Below, in pieces: positions 53,085 to 62,967 of a stretch of DNA of 64,000 nucleotides (position 1 is the first letter of the stretch; each line of letters begins with the position of its first letter). Source of the stretch: Pararhizobium sp. IMCC3301 (GTDB lineage: Bacteria > Pseudomonadota > Alphaproteobacteria > Rhizobiales > GCA-2746425); the NCBI RefSeq assembly GCF_030758315.1, contig NZ_CP132336.1, positions 3,377,001 to 3,441,000 on the forward strand. Reading direction: 5' to 3'. The position numbers and the translations under genes were made by a program. The notes under the pieces were generated by a model. The model had not been told where the DNA came from and searched no databases. It saw nothing but the letters and a program-made list of their open reading frames with translations.

Positions 53085-53527
53085 CAGAACAATCCTTCTA
53101 TCCCGCTGAGCGGGAGCTGAAGCAGGAGCACGAAGACGAACCAGCCGACGATTGAAGACACCAAAGCCAGACCTATGATCTCCTGCGCAGTGATATCCCG
53201 ATCTGCCATCGCCGAGAGGCAGACGAGCCCCCAGATTGCCGGGATCAGACCGGCCCGCTCGACAAGCAGCACAAAAGCGGTGAGGCCCCCAATGACAAAC
53301 AAGAAGGTGGATCGTTCGATACGTGGTTTCTCTGCACTCTGCCGCCACCCGATAGCGCCGATGGCGCTTCCGACCAGCACGGCGGAAAGACCCAGCAAGA
53401 GCGGATAGTACCCGGCACCCATGCGCGAGGCCGTACCAAGCCCAAACCCGAACGCTGATATTGCCACGTTGAGACCCAGCAAAACCAAAGACGCCCCGCC
53501 GATCACATCTTTCAGGTTTCTATCCAT
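53084..53527 (-). CDS. tctB: Tripartite tricarboxylate transporter, TctB small permease
   Basis: This encodes 147 residues if the ATG at 53527 is used; a TTG start at 53548 adds 7 residues, and neither has a strong ribosome site. Four TM segments with an R-M-G-A-G-Y-Y-P-L-L-L-G motif after the first, typical of TctB. It lies between tctC and tctA in the usual C-B-A order. Confidence 0.88.
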   Translation of the reverse strand: MDRNLKDVIGGASLVLLGLNVAISAFGFGLGTASRMGAGYYPLLLGLSAVLVGSAIGAIGWRQSAEKPRIERSTFLFVIGGLTAFVLLVERAGLIPAIWGLVCLSAMADRDITAQEIIGLALVSSIVGWFVFVLLLQLPLSGIEGLF

Positions 53528-53641
53528 GTATCTGAGCCAGTCTTTCAATAATGCGCCCCTGCCATACGCCCCCGCGCGTCAAGTTGCTGCGTAGGGGCGT
53601 CGAGGCATACAGGGGTTCTCTGCTCTTCCCGTTGCAGGTGG

Positions 53642-54616
53642 TCAGTTCGCGTCGACGATAGCCTGAAGCTCGCGCCAGGTGGCGATGTCACTGTTGACAA
53701 ACGTCTGATAGTCGCCTGGCGTCATCGGGCGCGGTTCACCGCCCTGCGCAGCCATTTTCGCTTTGACATCGTCCCTTCCGAGCACTTCGCGGATTGTCGC
53801 GCCAAGCATCTCGATACGCTCGTCAGAGGTGTCCGGGTGGCCAAAGAGGCCGAACCAACCTGCGATCGAAAAACCTTCCAGCGTTTCTGACACTGTTGGC
53901 AGATCGGGAAACAGCGACGTTGGTTCGCCGGTGGTCACCGCGAGCGGGATAAGGCTGCCATCATCGAAGTAGCCCTGAACCACGGGTGCCGGCGCGAACA
54001 GCAGGTCAATTTCCCCACCCAGCAGGGCAGGGCCCGCTTCGCCCATGCCGTTGTAGGGAACGTGGTTCAGATCAACTCCTGCTTTCTCTTCAAACAGGAC
54101 ACCGGTCAGGTGCGACGCGGCGCCCACACCGGAGGAGCCGAAAGTCACTTTGCCCGGATTGGCCTTCGCGTAATCAATCAATTCTTGAATGGACGACACG
54201 TTAAGGCTGGGGTGAACGGTGGCGATATACGGTGGTTGAGACACCTGTGAGATGGGTCTCAATACCTTTTCCACCTGGAATTTGTCATCCACCATCCCCT
54301 GGTCCTCACGTGCCAGAGACAACACCGATCCGGTAGAAGCCATCAGGATCTCGTGGCCGTCGCTGGAATCCCGCAAATAGGCCATCGCGCCAACCAGGCC
54401 GGAGGCCCCGGGCTTGTTTTCGATAACCACTGTCTGTCCCCAGGCTTCTTCGAGCGCTGCCTGGATGATGCGCGCAAGAGTGTCGGTTCCACCCCCGGCA
54501 TTGAACGGCACGGTCAAGGTGATGGTCTTGCTCGGAAACTCCTGAGCCTGAACCCCGGTTCCCGTCAACAGAGCCAGGCTCAGAGCGCCTGCTGCAAGTT
54601 TTGTGATCAGTTTCAT
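53642..54616 (-). CDS. tctC: Tripartite tricarboxylate transporter, TctC binding protein
   Basis: This encodes 324 residues. A signal peptide (cleavage near residue 24, after V-Q-A) leads to F-P-S-K-T-I-T-L-T-V-P-F-N-A-G-G-G-T-D-T-L-A-R, the hallmark of TctC/Bug receptors. It captures the organic acid in the periplasm. It precedes tctB and lies downstream of the hydrolase gene, probably in one transcript. Confidence 0.93.
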   Translation of the reverse strand: MKLITKLAAGALSLALLTGTGVQAQEFPSKTITLTVPFNAGGGTDTLARIIQAALEEAWGQTVVIENKPGASGLVGAMAYLRDSSDGHEILMASTGSVLSLAREDQGMVDDKFQVEKVLRPISQVSQPPYIATVHPSLNVSSIQELIDYAKANPGKVTFGSSGVGAASHLTGVLFEEKAGVDLNHVPYNGMGEAGPALLGGEIDLLFAPAPVVQGYFDDGSLIPLAVTTGEPTSLFPDLPTVSETLEGFSIAGWFGLFGHPDTSDERIEMLGATIREVLGRDDVKAKMAAQGGEPRPMTPGDYQTFVNSDIATWRELQAIVDAN

Positions 54617-54683
54617 ACTTTTCTCCCAGTACTAGTGTTTGGCCGCGCCCGGTCTACGGGTTCGGATGGTTTCACCGTTCCAT

Positions 54684-55619
54684 TCAGGTGATTTCGGTTG
54701 ATAGGGTCATGACGCCTTGAAGGGTGACGTCCACCCTGTCGCCCGGCCGCAGGAACAACTTGTCGGCATTAGGTTGCCCGACAGCCACGCCGGCAGCCGA
54801 TCCCATCGCGAAAAGATCCCCAGGATGGAGCGGCATGTATTTCGAGAAATGTGCGATAATATCGGCCAGTTTATGGATCTGGTCGCGCGTGTTGTAACCC
54901 ATGCGACGTTCACCATTCACATGACACTCAATTTTCAGATCATTGACATCCGCGATCTCGTCAAGCGTCATAACCCACGGGCCCAAAGGGCCGAATCCGG
55001 GCATATTCTTGGCCGTCCAGAAGCGCGTTCCTGACCGAACTTCCCTTTTTTGTATCTCGCGCGCAGTGAGATCATTGAACAGCGTCATCCCGAACACGTA
55101 GTCGAGCGCGTTTTCGCGACTGACCCTATAGGCGGGTTTGCCAATTACGAAGACCACTTCGGGCTCGTAGTCAAACTTCACAATACCGTTCGGTCGCGCG
55201 ACAGAGCTGCCATGGCCACACAGGACCTCGTTCAGCTTCACGAAGCCCGTTGGTTCGTCCGGCAATTCGTTGATGAGTTCGGTGCGGGCCAACTCATCCA
55301 GATGCGCCGCGTAATTCTTGCCAACACAAAGGAACTTCACAGGGTCTGGCACAGGTGGATGAAAACGGATGTCTGTCTCACTGAGGAGCAGTTTTCTGGC
55401 GTCTTCGCCGGTAAGCCCCTGAGCCCATGTGGCCAGGCGCTCAAGCGCCTCGCGCTCGACATCCTGATTCTCGATATGCCACCTGAGCGAACTTGACATC
55501 GGGGTGCCGAGGCCAGCAATTTCCAAGGCGGCTTGCACGTCCAGGACCTGGTCTTTTCCGACACGAAGAGCCAGTCGGGGCTGTGGATTGTCATTCGTCG
55601 AGATTGTTCCGAGTTGCAT
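54684..55619 (-). CDS. Fumarylacetoacetate hydrolase-family enzyme
   Basis: This encodes 311 residues. The metal site is visible: F-D-Y-E-P-E-V-V-F-V-I-G (E-x-E) and L-F-N-D-L-T-A-R-E-I-Q (Asp), with C-V-G-K-N-Y-A-A-H earlier. The family hydrolyses or decarboxylates acyl-pyruvates and related aromatic-breakdown products. GAGGTCAGT precedes the ATG. It heads the operon with tctCBA, so the importer likely supplies its substrate or that of a linked pathway. Divergent from the FadR-type regulator. Confidence 0.9.
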   Translation of the reverse strand: MQLGTISTNDNPQPRLALRVGKDQVLDVQAALEIAGLGTPMSSSLRWHIENQDVEREALERLATWAQGLTGEDARKLLLSETDIRFHPPVPDPVKFLCVGKNYAAHLDELARTELINELPDEPTGFVKLNEVLCGHGSSVARPNGIVKFDYEPEVVFVIGKPAYRVSRENALDYVFGMTLFNDLTAREIQKREVRSGTRFWTAKNMPGFGPLGPWVMTLDEIADVNDLKIECHVNGERRMGYNTRDQIHKLADIIAHFSKYMPLHPGDLFAMGSAAGVAVGQPNADKLFLRPGDRVDVTLQGVMTLSTEIT

Positions 55620-55659
55620 ACTGACCTCTTCGTTCTGTCACAAAGTCATAATTCACAAA

Positions 55660-55748
55660 TGGGCGACCGGTCAACCAATTGCTCCATCAAAACGGAAAAT
55701 TGAAAATAAGCACTGAAAATATTAACTAAATTATGAAATTGGGCGACC
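55660..55748. promoter_or_regulatory. Repeated 9-mer in the divergent fah/fadR promoter
   Basis: TGGGCGACC occurs at 55660-55668 and 55740-55748, exactly 80 bases apart, between the hydrolase gene and the GntR gene. It is a candidate half-site for the adjacent FadR-type regulator. Confidence 0.4.
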
Positions 55749-55809
55749 ATTGTATTAACTACGTGCATGTTGTAATATTTTGCCTTGGAAAACCCTCAAG
55801 GGAAAAGCT

Positions 55810-56487
55810 GTGGATACGCTATCTCTACTTCGTGATCATGTCCGCGAAGGGCTGGAACACGGTTCTTACGGGACAGGTCATCGTATTGCGCCGGAACGCG
55901 ATCTGGCCGACATGTTCGGAACCTCACGATCAGCCATCCGGCAGGCACTGGCGGTGCTGGAAATGGAAAAAATTGTCGTCCGCAAGGTGGGGCGGGGCAC
56001 GTTTATTTTGCCGGAGCAGATATTCACCTCAGTTCCGGCAGGTACCGTTCAATCCGATGCCAGTCCGTCCGAGCTGATGACAGCCCGCGAGTTGTTTGAA
56101 CCCGCTCTTGTAAAGCTTGTCGTGCTGAATGCTACAGATGGCGACATTCGAAAGCTGCGTGATCTTGTCGAACAGCAGAAGTGCGCGGGACCGGCCCTGG
56201 AATTTGAAGCCGGCGATATTGCTTTGCATCGGGCGATTGCCGTCGCGGCGCGCAACACATTATTGATGGATCTGGCGGAACGAATACTGAGTGCACGCCG
56301 GAATTCTGATTGGCGCAAACTGAAAGCCAGCGTGGCGCGTCGCAAACCCGAACGGCGGCTTCAGGCCATCGTGGAACATGAGCGCATCATCTTGGCGCTT
56401 GAAAACCGCGATGCCGACGCGGCGGGTGCGGCAATGCGCTCGCACCTGGAAAGCGTGAGATACAACTTGATCGACACTCAGTATTAG
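55810..56487 (+). CDS. GntR/FadR-type transcriptional regulator
   Basis: This encodes 225 residues from GTG 55810 with AAGGGA upstream; a TTG at 55780 would add 10 residues. The winged helix-turn-helix has G-T-G-H-R-I-A-P-E-R-D-L-A-D-M-F-G-T-S-R-S-A-I-R-Q-A-L, and the C-terminal helical FCD domain has A-R-E-L-F-E-P-A-L-V-K and H-R-A-I-A-V-A-A metal/ligand-site features. It is divergent from the hydrolase and tct genes and should repress them until the organic acid is present. Confidence 0.9.
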   Translation: MDTLSLLRDHVREGLEHGSYGTGHRIAPERDLADMFGTSRSAIRQALAVLEMEKIVVRKVGRGTFILPEQIFTSVPAGTVQSDASPSELMTARELFEPALVKLVVLNATDGDIRKLRDLVEQQKCAGPALEFEAGDIALHRAIAVAARNTLLMDLAERILSARRNSDWRKLKASVARRKPERRLQAIVEHERIILALENRDADAAGAAMRSHLESVRYNLIDTQY

Positions 56488-56813
56488 ACTTCTGGGTGGG
56501 GAACATCAGGCTCGTCATTGGGTATGACCGGATCTGGAGTTCCATCCTTCCCTCCGGCACCATTGTTTCCAAATGTCCCGTTCTCATCTGGCCCGGGTCT
56601 CGCCGAAATCCTGGCGCAATGTCTCACGAGGATGCTCCCGCCCGCATGGCGGGCCTATACCCCAAGCAGCGCATTGTAAAAGTTCGACTTCAATCGCCAC
56701 ATGAAATAAATTGATGTATTAGCGCATTAGAATTATATGCGCTGTGTGCATGTCCGAGCCGTCCTGCACATCGACCATGCCGGTCAGGTTCCTGAAATTG
56801 AGTGAGAGTGTCG
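56488..56813. other. 326-base gap between fadR-type and EamA genes
   Basis: No supported gene. An AT-rich stretch near 56,700-56,745 (with TATTAGCGCATTAG) probably holds the EamA promoter. Confidence 0.35.
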
Positions 56814-57701
56814 ATGTCTGTGGGCAGCCCTGGTGCCAATTTGCGAGGCGGCAATGCAATGTTGGCAGCAATCTTCATGCTGGTTGGAGCCGTAATATTA
56901 GCATTTGACGCGGTGCTCGTCCGGTTGTTGGCGCAACAGGTCCACCCTTTCGTAATCGTGTTTTTCCGCAGCGTGTTCGGCCTCATGATTGTGCTGCCCT
57001 GGATCGTTGCACGCCGCCACGAAATGACGTCGCACTATCGTGTGATGCACTTTCTGCGCGCGGCCATGAAGATCGCCGCGCTGGCCTGTTTCTTCTTCGC
57101 CTTTGCCCTGGCGCCATTGGCGGATGTGACGGCCATCATGTTTACAGCGCCGATTTTCCTGACACTCGGCGGATGGCTGATCTTTGGCGAGAAATATTCG
57201 ATGGCCCGGTTGATTGCGGTGCTGGCGGGGTTTGTCGGCGTCATCATTGTGATCAGTCCGGCGGGAGGCGATATGAGCTGGGCGCTGGCCTATGCACTGA
57301 TCGGCTCCGCACTGACCGCTGCAATTCAATTGATGCTGAAGAAGATGGCAAGGCATGACAGCACGCAAACTCTGGTATCATGGAATCTGGTTCTGATGGT
57401 GCCGCTGGCCTTTATACCGGCACTGTATTTCTGGACCACGCCAACACTCCCGCAACTCGGTCTGTTGGCGGTGCAGGGCATCCTGGGCGCGCTGAACATG
57501 TCCCTCGTCACCCGGGCGCTCAGCATGGCCGATGCGTCCTTGTTGGCACCACTGGACTTTGTCCGCCTGCCCGTTGTTGCGATTTTTGCCTTTTTGTTTT
57601 TTGATGAGTTGGCCAGCGTTGAAACCTGGATTGGTGCAAGCGTGATCTTTCTGTCCACCTTGATAGTAGCTGGCGGTGCAGGCTGGAAACGCAGAAAATA
57701 A
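56814..57701 (+). CDS. EamA-family (DMT) transporter
   Basis: This encodes 295 residues from ATG 56814; a GTG at 56802 is an alternative. Ten TM segments in two EamA repeats, with F-F-R-S-V-F-G in the first and G-A-L-N-M-S-L-V-T-R-A-L-S in the second. Members export metabolites or amino acids. It lies between the tct and dpp clusters with its own promoter region. Confidence 0.88.
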   Translation: MSVGSPGANLRGGNAMLAAIFMLVGAVILAFDAVLVRLLAQQVHPFVIVFFRSVFGLMIVLPWIVARRHEMTSHYRVMHFLRAAMKIAALACFFFAFALAPLADVTAIMFTAPIFLTLGGWLIFGEKYSMARLIAVLAGFVGVIIVISPAGGDMSWALAYALIGSALTAAIQLMLKKMARHDSTQTLVSWNLVLMVPLAFIPALYFWTTPTLPQLGLLAVQGILGALNMSLVTRALSMADASLLAPLDFVRLPVVAIFAFLFFDELASVETWIGASVIFLSTLIVAGGAGWKRRK

Positions 57702-57796
57702 CTCCATGTTATCAGCATTTTACCCTACCTGCCGGACCGGACGCAAAAAGCTTCCGCGTCAAAAACCAATCACAGATTCTTGATTGACAAATACAC

Positions 57797-57808
57797 TAAT
57801 ATATTAGA
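57797..57808. promoter_or_regulatory. Palindrome in the dpp operon promoter
   Basis: CTAATATATTAG is a perfect 12-bp palindrome, 6 bases after a TTGACA -35-like box (57785-57790) and 106 bases upstream of the dppA-type ATG. Its place fits an operator that blocks RNA polymerase. Confidence 0.5.
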
Positions 57809-57913
57809 GGATCACTTTGAGGAAGAAACTCATATCCCTCAACAGGAATCAGACGGCGCGTTCGCAGCAGCTCGCCATCTCACCACAAAAGCTGCACTGA
57901 AAAGGAGGAATTC

Positions 57914-59419
57914 ATGCGTAAACTGTCTGTAGGTTTGCTGGGAGCGTCACTCGCGATGACGATGATGTCACCTGTCTTTGCACAGAGCACGGACATAACC
58001 ATCGTGCTGAGCGAGGAGTTGGATCTGATTGATCCCTGCATGGCATCGCAGTCCAATATCGGCCGCGTCGTTCTGCAAAATATTTCTGAAACAATGACCG
58101 AACTTGATGTCAGCGGTGCCGGTCTGAAACCGCGCCTGGCCGAGAGTTGGGAAGCGGTCGATGATGACACCTGGCGGTTCAATCTGCGCAAGGGCGTATC
58201 GTTCTCGGACGGCACGAGCTTTGGCGCCGAGGATGTCGCACATTCGCTGAAGCGCGTTGTTGCCGAAGAACTGGTCTGCGAGATCGGAGCCAAATATTTT
58301 GGCGGTTCGACGATCACCACAGAAATCATCGACGAGCACACCATCGAAATTACGTCTGATCCGGCGCAGCCGATCATGCCGCTGCAATTGTCAGGCCTCA
58401 CAATCGTTCCAGCTGAAACACTGATGGAATACACACGTGAGCCAATCGGAACCGGGCCTTATGTCCTGTCCGAATGGAATGTCGGCCGCAATGTCATTCT
58501 GACCCGCCGTGACGACTATTGGGGCGAAACCCCTTCTGTCACCAAGGCAACTTATGTTTTCCGCTCGGACGATTCCGTGCGCGCTGCCATGGTTGCAACC
58601 GGGGAGGCGGATTTTGCTCCGAAAATCTCGGAACTGGATGCAACAAATCCGGCAACCGATTTTGCCTATCCCAACTCGGAAACAGTGTATCTGCGTCTCG
58701 ACACAATGACGCCTCCGCTGGATGACGTCCGCGTTCGTCAGGCAATGAACCTTGCAATTGACCGCGAAGCCTTTATCGGAACAATCATCTCCGCTGAGGC
58801 AATTCTGGCCACTGCAATTGTGCCGCCATCAACAATCGGCTGGAACCCTGATCTGAAGGTGCCGGCATTTGATCTGGAAAAAGCCCGTGCACTTCTGGCC
58901 GAGGCCAAGGCCGATGGCGTGCCCGTGGATGCGGAAATCACGTTGATAGGCAGAACCAACAACTTTGCCAATGTCACTGAGGTGATGGAAGCGCTGTTGG
59001 CGATGTATCAGGACGCCGGTTTTAACATGAAGCTGGAAATGTATGAAGTGGCGGAGTGGCTTGATTTCTACTCACAGCCATTTGCCGAGGATCGCGGACC
59101 GCAGATTATCGAGGCGATGCACGACAACGCCAAAGGTGATCCGGTGTTCTCGATGTATTTCAAATATGATTCCGAAGGGCTGCAATCAGCCTTGCGTGAT
59201 CCTGCCGTGGACAAGATGATCGCGGATGCCACTGCTGCAACCGGAGATGACCGAGCTGCCATATGGTCAAAACTGTTCGCATATCTGCATGATGAAATCA
59301 CAGCAGATGTTCAGCTGTTCCACATGGTTGGCTTCAGCCGGGTCAGCGAACGGCTTGACTTCAAACCGACCATCGCCACCAACAGCGAAATTCAACTCTC
59401 GCAAATTCGCTTCAAATAG
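57914..59419 (+). CDS. Peptide/nickel-type ABC substrate-binding protein (SBP family 5)
   Basis: This encodes 501 residues. GGAGG precedes ATG 57914. A signal peptide (cleavage near residue 23, A-Q-S) leads to a DppA/OppA-type protein with L-R-K-G-V-S-F-S-D-G-T-S-F, G-T-G-P-Y-V-L and V-R-Q-A-M-N-L-A-I-D-R-E-A-F. It binds peptides or other solutes in the periplasm for the permease pair downstream. Confidence 0.92.
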   Translation: MRKLSVGLLGASLAMTMMSPVFAQSTDITIVLSEELDLIDPCMASQSNIGRVVLQNISETMTELDVSGAGLKPRLAESWEAVDDDTWRFNLRKGVSFSDGTSFGAEDVAHSLKRVVAEELVCEIGAKYFGGSTITTEIIDEHTIEITSDPAQPIMPLQLSGLTIVPAETLMEYTREPIGTGPYVLSEWNVGRNVILTRRDDYWGETPSVTKATYVFRSDDSVRAAMVATGEADFAPKISELDATNPATDFAYPNSETVYLRLDTMTPPLDDVRVRQAMNLAIDREAFIGTIISAEAILATAIVPPSTIGWNPDLKVPAFDLEKARALLAEAKADGVPVDAEITLIGRTNNFANVTEVMEALLAMYQDAGFNMKLEMYEVAEWLDFYSQPFAEDRGPQIIEAMHDNAKGDPVFSMYFKYDSEGLQSALRDPAVDKMIADATAATGDDRAAIWSKLFAYLHDEITADVQLFHMVGFSRVSERLDFKPTIATNSEIQLSQIRFK

Positions 59420-59431
59420 GCATTGATTGAA

Positions 59432-59458
59432 CAAGGGGGCAGCGCGTCTGCCCCCTTG
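59432..59458 (+). terminator. Hairpin between the binding-protein and permease genes
   Basis: CAAGGGGGCAG / CTGCCCCCTTG is a perfect 11-bp stem with a CGCGT loop. Without a long T-tract it probably attenuates or protects the binding-protein mRNA, as is common in ABC operons. Confidence 0.65.
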
Positions 59459-59488
59459 ACTTAACGTGCGCCTGCGGGAAGGTTGGAC

Positions 59489-60403
59489 ATGCGGCATTTC
59501 ATTGGAAAACGAGCCTTTGCAAGCGCACTTTCGCTCGTTGGCCTCATCGTCCTGGTTTTCTTTCTGTCCCGGCTCACCGGTGATCCGACTGCGCTGTTTC
59601 TGCCACTCGACGCTTCGCTGGACAGCCGTGAACGGTTCCGCGAACTGCACGGCCTGAATGACCCGATACTGGTTCAGTTCGGCGAGTATGTCTGGAATGT
59701 TCTGAACCTTGATTTCGGCGATTCAATTCGCAAGGCACGACCCGCCCTTGAGGTGGTTCTTCAGGCCTTTCAATGGACGCTGATATTGGCGTTGACCACT
59801 ATTTTCCTCGTTACAGTCGCTGCCATCATCATGGGCTCTCTGGCCGCATTCTATGCCGGTGGCGTGTTTGATCGTGTCGCCACTTTTCTGTCGCTGATCG
59901 GTGCCAGCGCGCCGGACTTTTGGATTGCCATCGTCGCCATCGTTCTGTTTTCCGTAAATCTGGGCTGGTTGCCGACCTCGGGAACCGGAACAATCTGGCA
60001 CTGGATCATGCCGGTCTCGGTTCTTTTCATTCGTCCCTTCGGCCTGGTTCTGCAGGTCGTTCGTGGCTCGATGATGACGGCATTGTCCTCGCCCTATGTT
60101 AAGACCGCCCGCGCCAAGGGCGTGCGGACCCGCCCGATTATTTTTGTCCACGCGCTGCGCAATGCTTTGCTTCCGGTGATCACCGTGATCGGCGATCTGT
60201 CTGCAGGAATGCTGAATGGCGCTGTGGTGGTCGAAACGATCTTTGGCTTCCCCGGCGTTGGCAAGCTGATGATTGACTCCATTCTGCAGCGTGATTTTAC
60301 CGTTGTGCTGGCGGCAATCATGGTGTCAGCCATGGCTATTTTTCTCATGAACCTTCTGATCGACATTGCCTATTCGGTGCTTGATCCTCGCATTCGGTAT
60401 TAA
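59489..60403 (+). CDS. Peptide-type ABC permease, DppB-like
   Basis: This encodes 304 residues from ATG 59489 (GGAAGG about 7 bases upstream). Six TM segments with the DppB hallmark N-terminus and the EAA-like loop T-A-R-A-K-G-V-R-T-R-P-I-I-F-V-H-A-L-R-N-A-L-L-P. Nine bases separate it from dppC. Confidence 0.93.
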   Translation: MRHFIGKRAFASALSLVGLIVLVFFLSRLTGDPTALFLPLDASLDSRERFRELHGLNDPILVQFGEYVWNVLNLDFGDSIRKARPALEVVLQAFQWTLILALTTIFLVTVAAIIMGSLAAFYAGGVFDRVATFLSLIGASAPDFWIAIVAIVLFSVNLGWLPTSGTGTIWHWIMPVSVLFIRPFGLVLQVVRGSMMTALSSPYVKTARAKGVRTRPIIFVHALRNALLPVITVIGDLSAGMLNGAVVVETIFGFPGVGKLMIDSILQRDFTVVLAAIMVSAMAIFLMNLLIDIAYSVLDPRIRY

Positions 60404-60412
60404 GGGAAACGC

Positions 60413-61339
60413 ATGACCGGTACCGACCAGGCTCCTGACGCATCACTCAATAAAGCCCCGAATGTCTTTGCCCAGATGCTGCGCATGCTGTGGCATGACA
60501 AAATTGCACTGGTGGCTGTGATCTTCCTGATCATTATAGCGCTCTGCGCCATCTTTGGGCCATCGCTGCTGGATGCAGCGGCAACCAAACAAAATTTGCG
60601 CGGGCGCAATTCCCTGCCTTTTGATCTGGCCAAAGGGTGGCTGTTTGTACTGGGCGGCGATGCTCTGGGCCGGCCATTATTGCCGCGCATCATTGTTGCC
60701 GCGAGCAACACTATCATGGTGGCAACCGGCGCAGTGCTCATCTCGATGGTTGTTGGCAGTACCCTTGGCCTGATTGCCGGTTACACCAAGACAAGGGCAA
60801 GCCAGATCATCCTGCGGTTTGCCGATGTCATCATGTCGTTCCCCTCGTTGCTGCTGGCAGTGATTGTGCTTTATATGCTGTCTCCGTCGGTCAGCAACAT
60901 CATCATCGTTCTGGCAATCACCAGAATTCCCATTTATCTGCGGACCACCCGTGCCGAAGTGTTGGAAATACGCGAACGGATGTTCGTTCAGGCCGCTCGC
61001 GTCATGGGTGCGTCAGATAAACGGATCATATTTCGTCACATTCTGCCGATGGTGTTACCGACGCTGCTGACCATTGCGACATTGGATTTCGCCTTTGTGA
61101 TGCTGGCTGAAAGTGCACTTTCGTTTCTGGGCATTGGCATTCAGCCACCCGAGATCACCTGGGGACTTATGGTCGCGCAGGGCAGACCCTATCTGACAAA
61201 TGCCTGGTGGCTGTCTTTCTGGCCCGGCCTTGCGATCATCCTGACCACGCTCAGCCTGAACCTTGTTTCAAACTGGATGCGTGTTGCGCTTGACCCGGTG
61301 CAGCGCTGGCGTCTGGAAATAAGAGGCAAAAAACAATGA
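60413..61339 (+). CDS. Peptide-type ABC permease, DppC-like
   Basis: This encodes 308 residues. A first TM, a periplasmic loop, and five further TM segments with the EAA loop A-A-R-V-M-G-A-S-D-K-R-I-I-F-R-H-I-L-P. It pairs with the DppB-like protein. It overlaps the ATPase gene by 4 bases. Confidence 0.93.
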   Translation: MTGTDQAPDASLNKAPNVFAQMLRMLWHDKIALVAVIFLIIIALCAIFGPSLLDAAATKQNLRGRNSLPFDLAKGWLFVLGGDALGRPLLPRIIVAASNTIMVATGAVLISMVVGSTLGLIAGYTKTRASQIILRFADVIMSFPSLLLAVIVLYMLSPSVSNIIIVLAITRIPIYLRTTRAEVLEIRERMFVQAARVMGASDKRIIFRHILPMVLPTLLTIATLDFAFVMLAESALSFLGIGIQPPEITWGLMVAQGRPYLTNAWWLSFWPGLAIILTTLSLNLVSNWMRVALDPVQRWRLEIRGKKQ

Positions 61340-62967
61340 GCGCGCATCTGCTGGAAGTTCGCAACCTGTCGGTTGAGTTCCATACATTGCAGGGCCAGGT
61401 GAAAGCGGTTCAGGGTGTCAGTTTTCACCTCGATCCCGCCGAAACACTGGTCATCCTCGGCGAAAGCGGATCGGGCAAGTCGGTCTCGGCGTCAGCGGTG
61501 ATGAACCTGATCGACATGCCACCTGGCGAAATTACCAGCGGCGAGGTTCTGTACCGGGGCCGCAGCCTGCTGCAGATGGCCGGCGAAGAGCGGCGCGCCA
61601 TCAACGGCGCCAAGATCGCCATGATCTTTCAGGACCCGCTGGCCCATCTCAATCCGGTATACAGTGTCGGCTGGCAGATCATAGAGATGATGACCACCCA
61701 CGGCATGCCGTCTGATCGGGCCAGGCAACGCGCCATCGAATTGTTGAAGCGTGTCGGGATCCCCGACCCGGAAACCAGAATGAAGGCCTATCCGCATCAG
61801 TTTTCCGGTGGCCAGCGTCAGCGTCTGATGATTGCCATGGCTCTGGCATTGAAACCCGATATCCTGATTGCCGATGAGCCGACCACCGCACTTGATGTCA
61901 CGGTCCAGGCACAGATTCTGGCACTGCTGAAGGAATTGCAGGCCGAAACCGGCATGGGATTGCTGTTGATAACCCATGATCTGGGCGTCGTCGCCGAGGT
62001 CGCTGACAACGTTGTTGTCATGAATGCCGGAGAGATCGTCGAAACTGGCCGGGCCGCGGATGTCTATGCCAATCCGCAGCATCCTTATACCAAGCGCCTG
62101 ATCGCTTCGGCACCGGGGCGTGGACAGATGGCCGAACCCGTTGCAGCGCTCGGCGAGCCGTTGTTGAGACTGGAGAACGTCTCCAAGACCTTCGGGAAAT
62201 TCGAGGCGCTCAAGGCCGCAAGCCTGAACGTCATGCCGGGCGAGATTGTCGCGATTGTCGGGGAAAGTGGATCTGGCAAATCCACACTGGCGAAAACCCT
62301 TTTGCGGCTGGAAGAACCGACAGGCGGTGCAGCCTTCTACAAAGGCCGCGATTTGTTCAAGATGTCGCCGGCGGAGCTTTTTGGGGTTCGCCGCGAAATC
62401 CAGATGGTATTTCAGGATCCCACGCAGTCACTTAATCCGCGCATGTCGGTCTATCAGCTGATTTCCGAGGCCTGGGCCATCCATCCCGAGATTCTGCCGA
62501 AGCCGAAATGGCGGGACCGTGTGAGCGAACTTCTGCAACTCGTCGGCCTGTCGGCCGAACACGCGCGGCGCTATCCGCACCAGTTTTCCGGCGGTCAACG
62601 GCAACGCATCGCCATTGCACGGGTGCTGGCGCTGGAACCCAAACTGGTAGTGTTTGACGAAGCAGTGTCGGCGCTGGATGTCTCCATTCAGGCCCAGGTG
62701 ATTGATCTGCTTGACGGTTTGCGCCGCGATCTGGGGCTGTCCTACATCTTCATCGCTCATGACCTGCCAGTGGTACGGGATTTTGCCGATCGGGTTGTGG
62801 TTATGCAAGAAGGGCGGATTGTCGAAGAGGGCACGGTGCGCGAGATATTTGAGACCCCGCGCGATCACTACACACGCGCCTTGCTGGCCGCCAGCCTGGA
62901 CCCCGACCCGGCCGTCCAGGCAAAACGCCGCGCTGCCCGTCTTGAACTGGAGGCAATGCAGCCATGA
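61336..62967 (+). CDS. Peptide-type ABC ATPase, DppD-DppF fusion
   Basis: This encodes 543 residues with two complete nucleotide-binding domains. Domain 1 (about 5-260) has [17 protein letters not shown] and I-A-D-E-P-T; domain 2 (about 275-540) has [18 protein letters not shown] and V-F-D-E-A-V-S-A. Each ends with the oligopeptide-type P-x-x-x-Y-T-(K/R) segment. This single protein replaces the usual DppD plus DppF. Confidence 0.93.
   Translation: MSAHLLEVRNLSVEFHTLQGQVKAVQGVSFHLDPAETLVILGESGSGKSVSASAVMNLIDMPPGEITSGEVLYRGRSLLQMAGEERRAINGAKIAMIFQDPLAHLNPVYSVGWQIIEMMTTHGMPSDRARQRAIELLKRVGIPDPETRMKAYPHQFSGGQRQRLMIAMALALKPDILIADEPTTALDVTVQAQILALLKELQAETGMGLLLITHDLGVVAEVADNVVVMNAGEIVETGRAADVYANPQHPYTKRLIASAPGRGQMAEPVAALGEPLLRLENVSKTFGKFEALKAASLNVMPGEIVAIVGESGSGKSTLAKTLLRLEEPTGGAAFYKGRDLFKMSPAELFGVRREIQMVFQDPTQSLNPRMSVYQLISEAWAIHPEILPKPKWRDRVSELLQLVGLSAEHARRYPHQFSGGQRQRIAIARVLALEPKLVVFDEAVSALDVSIQAQVIDLLDGLRRDLGLSYIFIAHDLPVVRDFADRVVVMQEGRIVEEGTVREIFETPRDHYTRALLAASLDPDPAVQAKRRAARLELEAMQP

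Noticed and set aside
53085-53348. 88-residue N-terminal extension of TctA
   Set aside because: It overlaps tctB on the same strand, is Cys/His/Arg-rich and unlike a membrane protein. The ATG at 53084 gives the standard TctA start.
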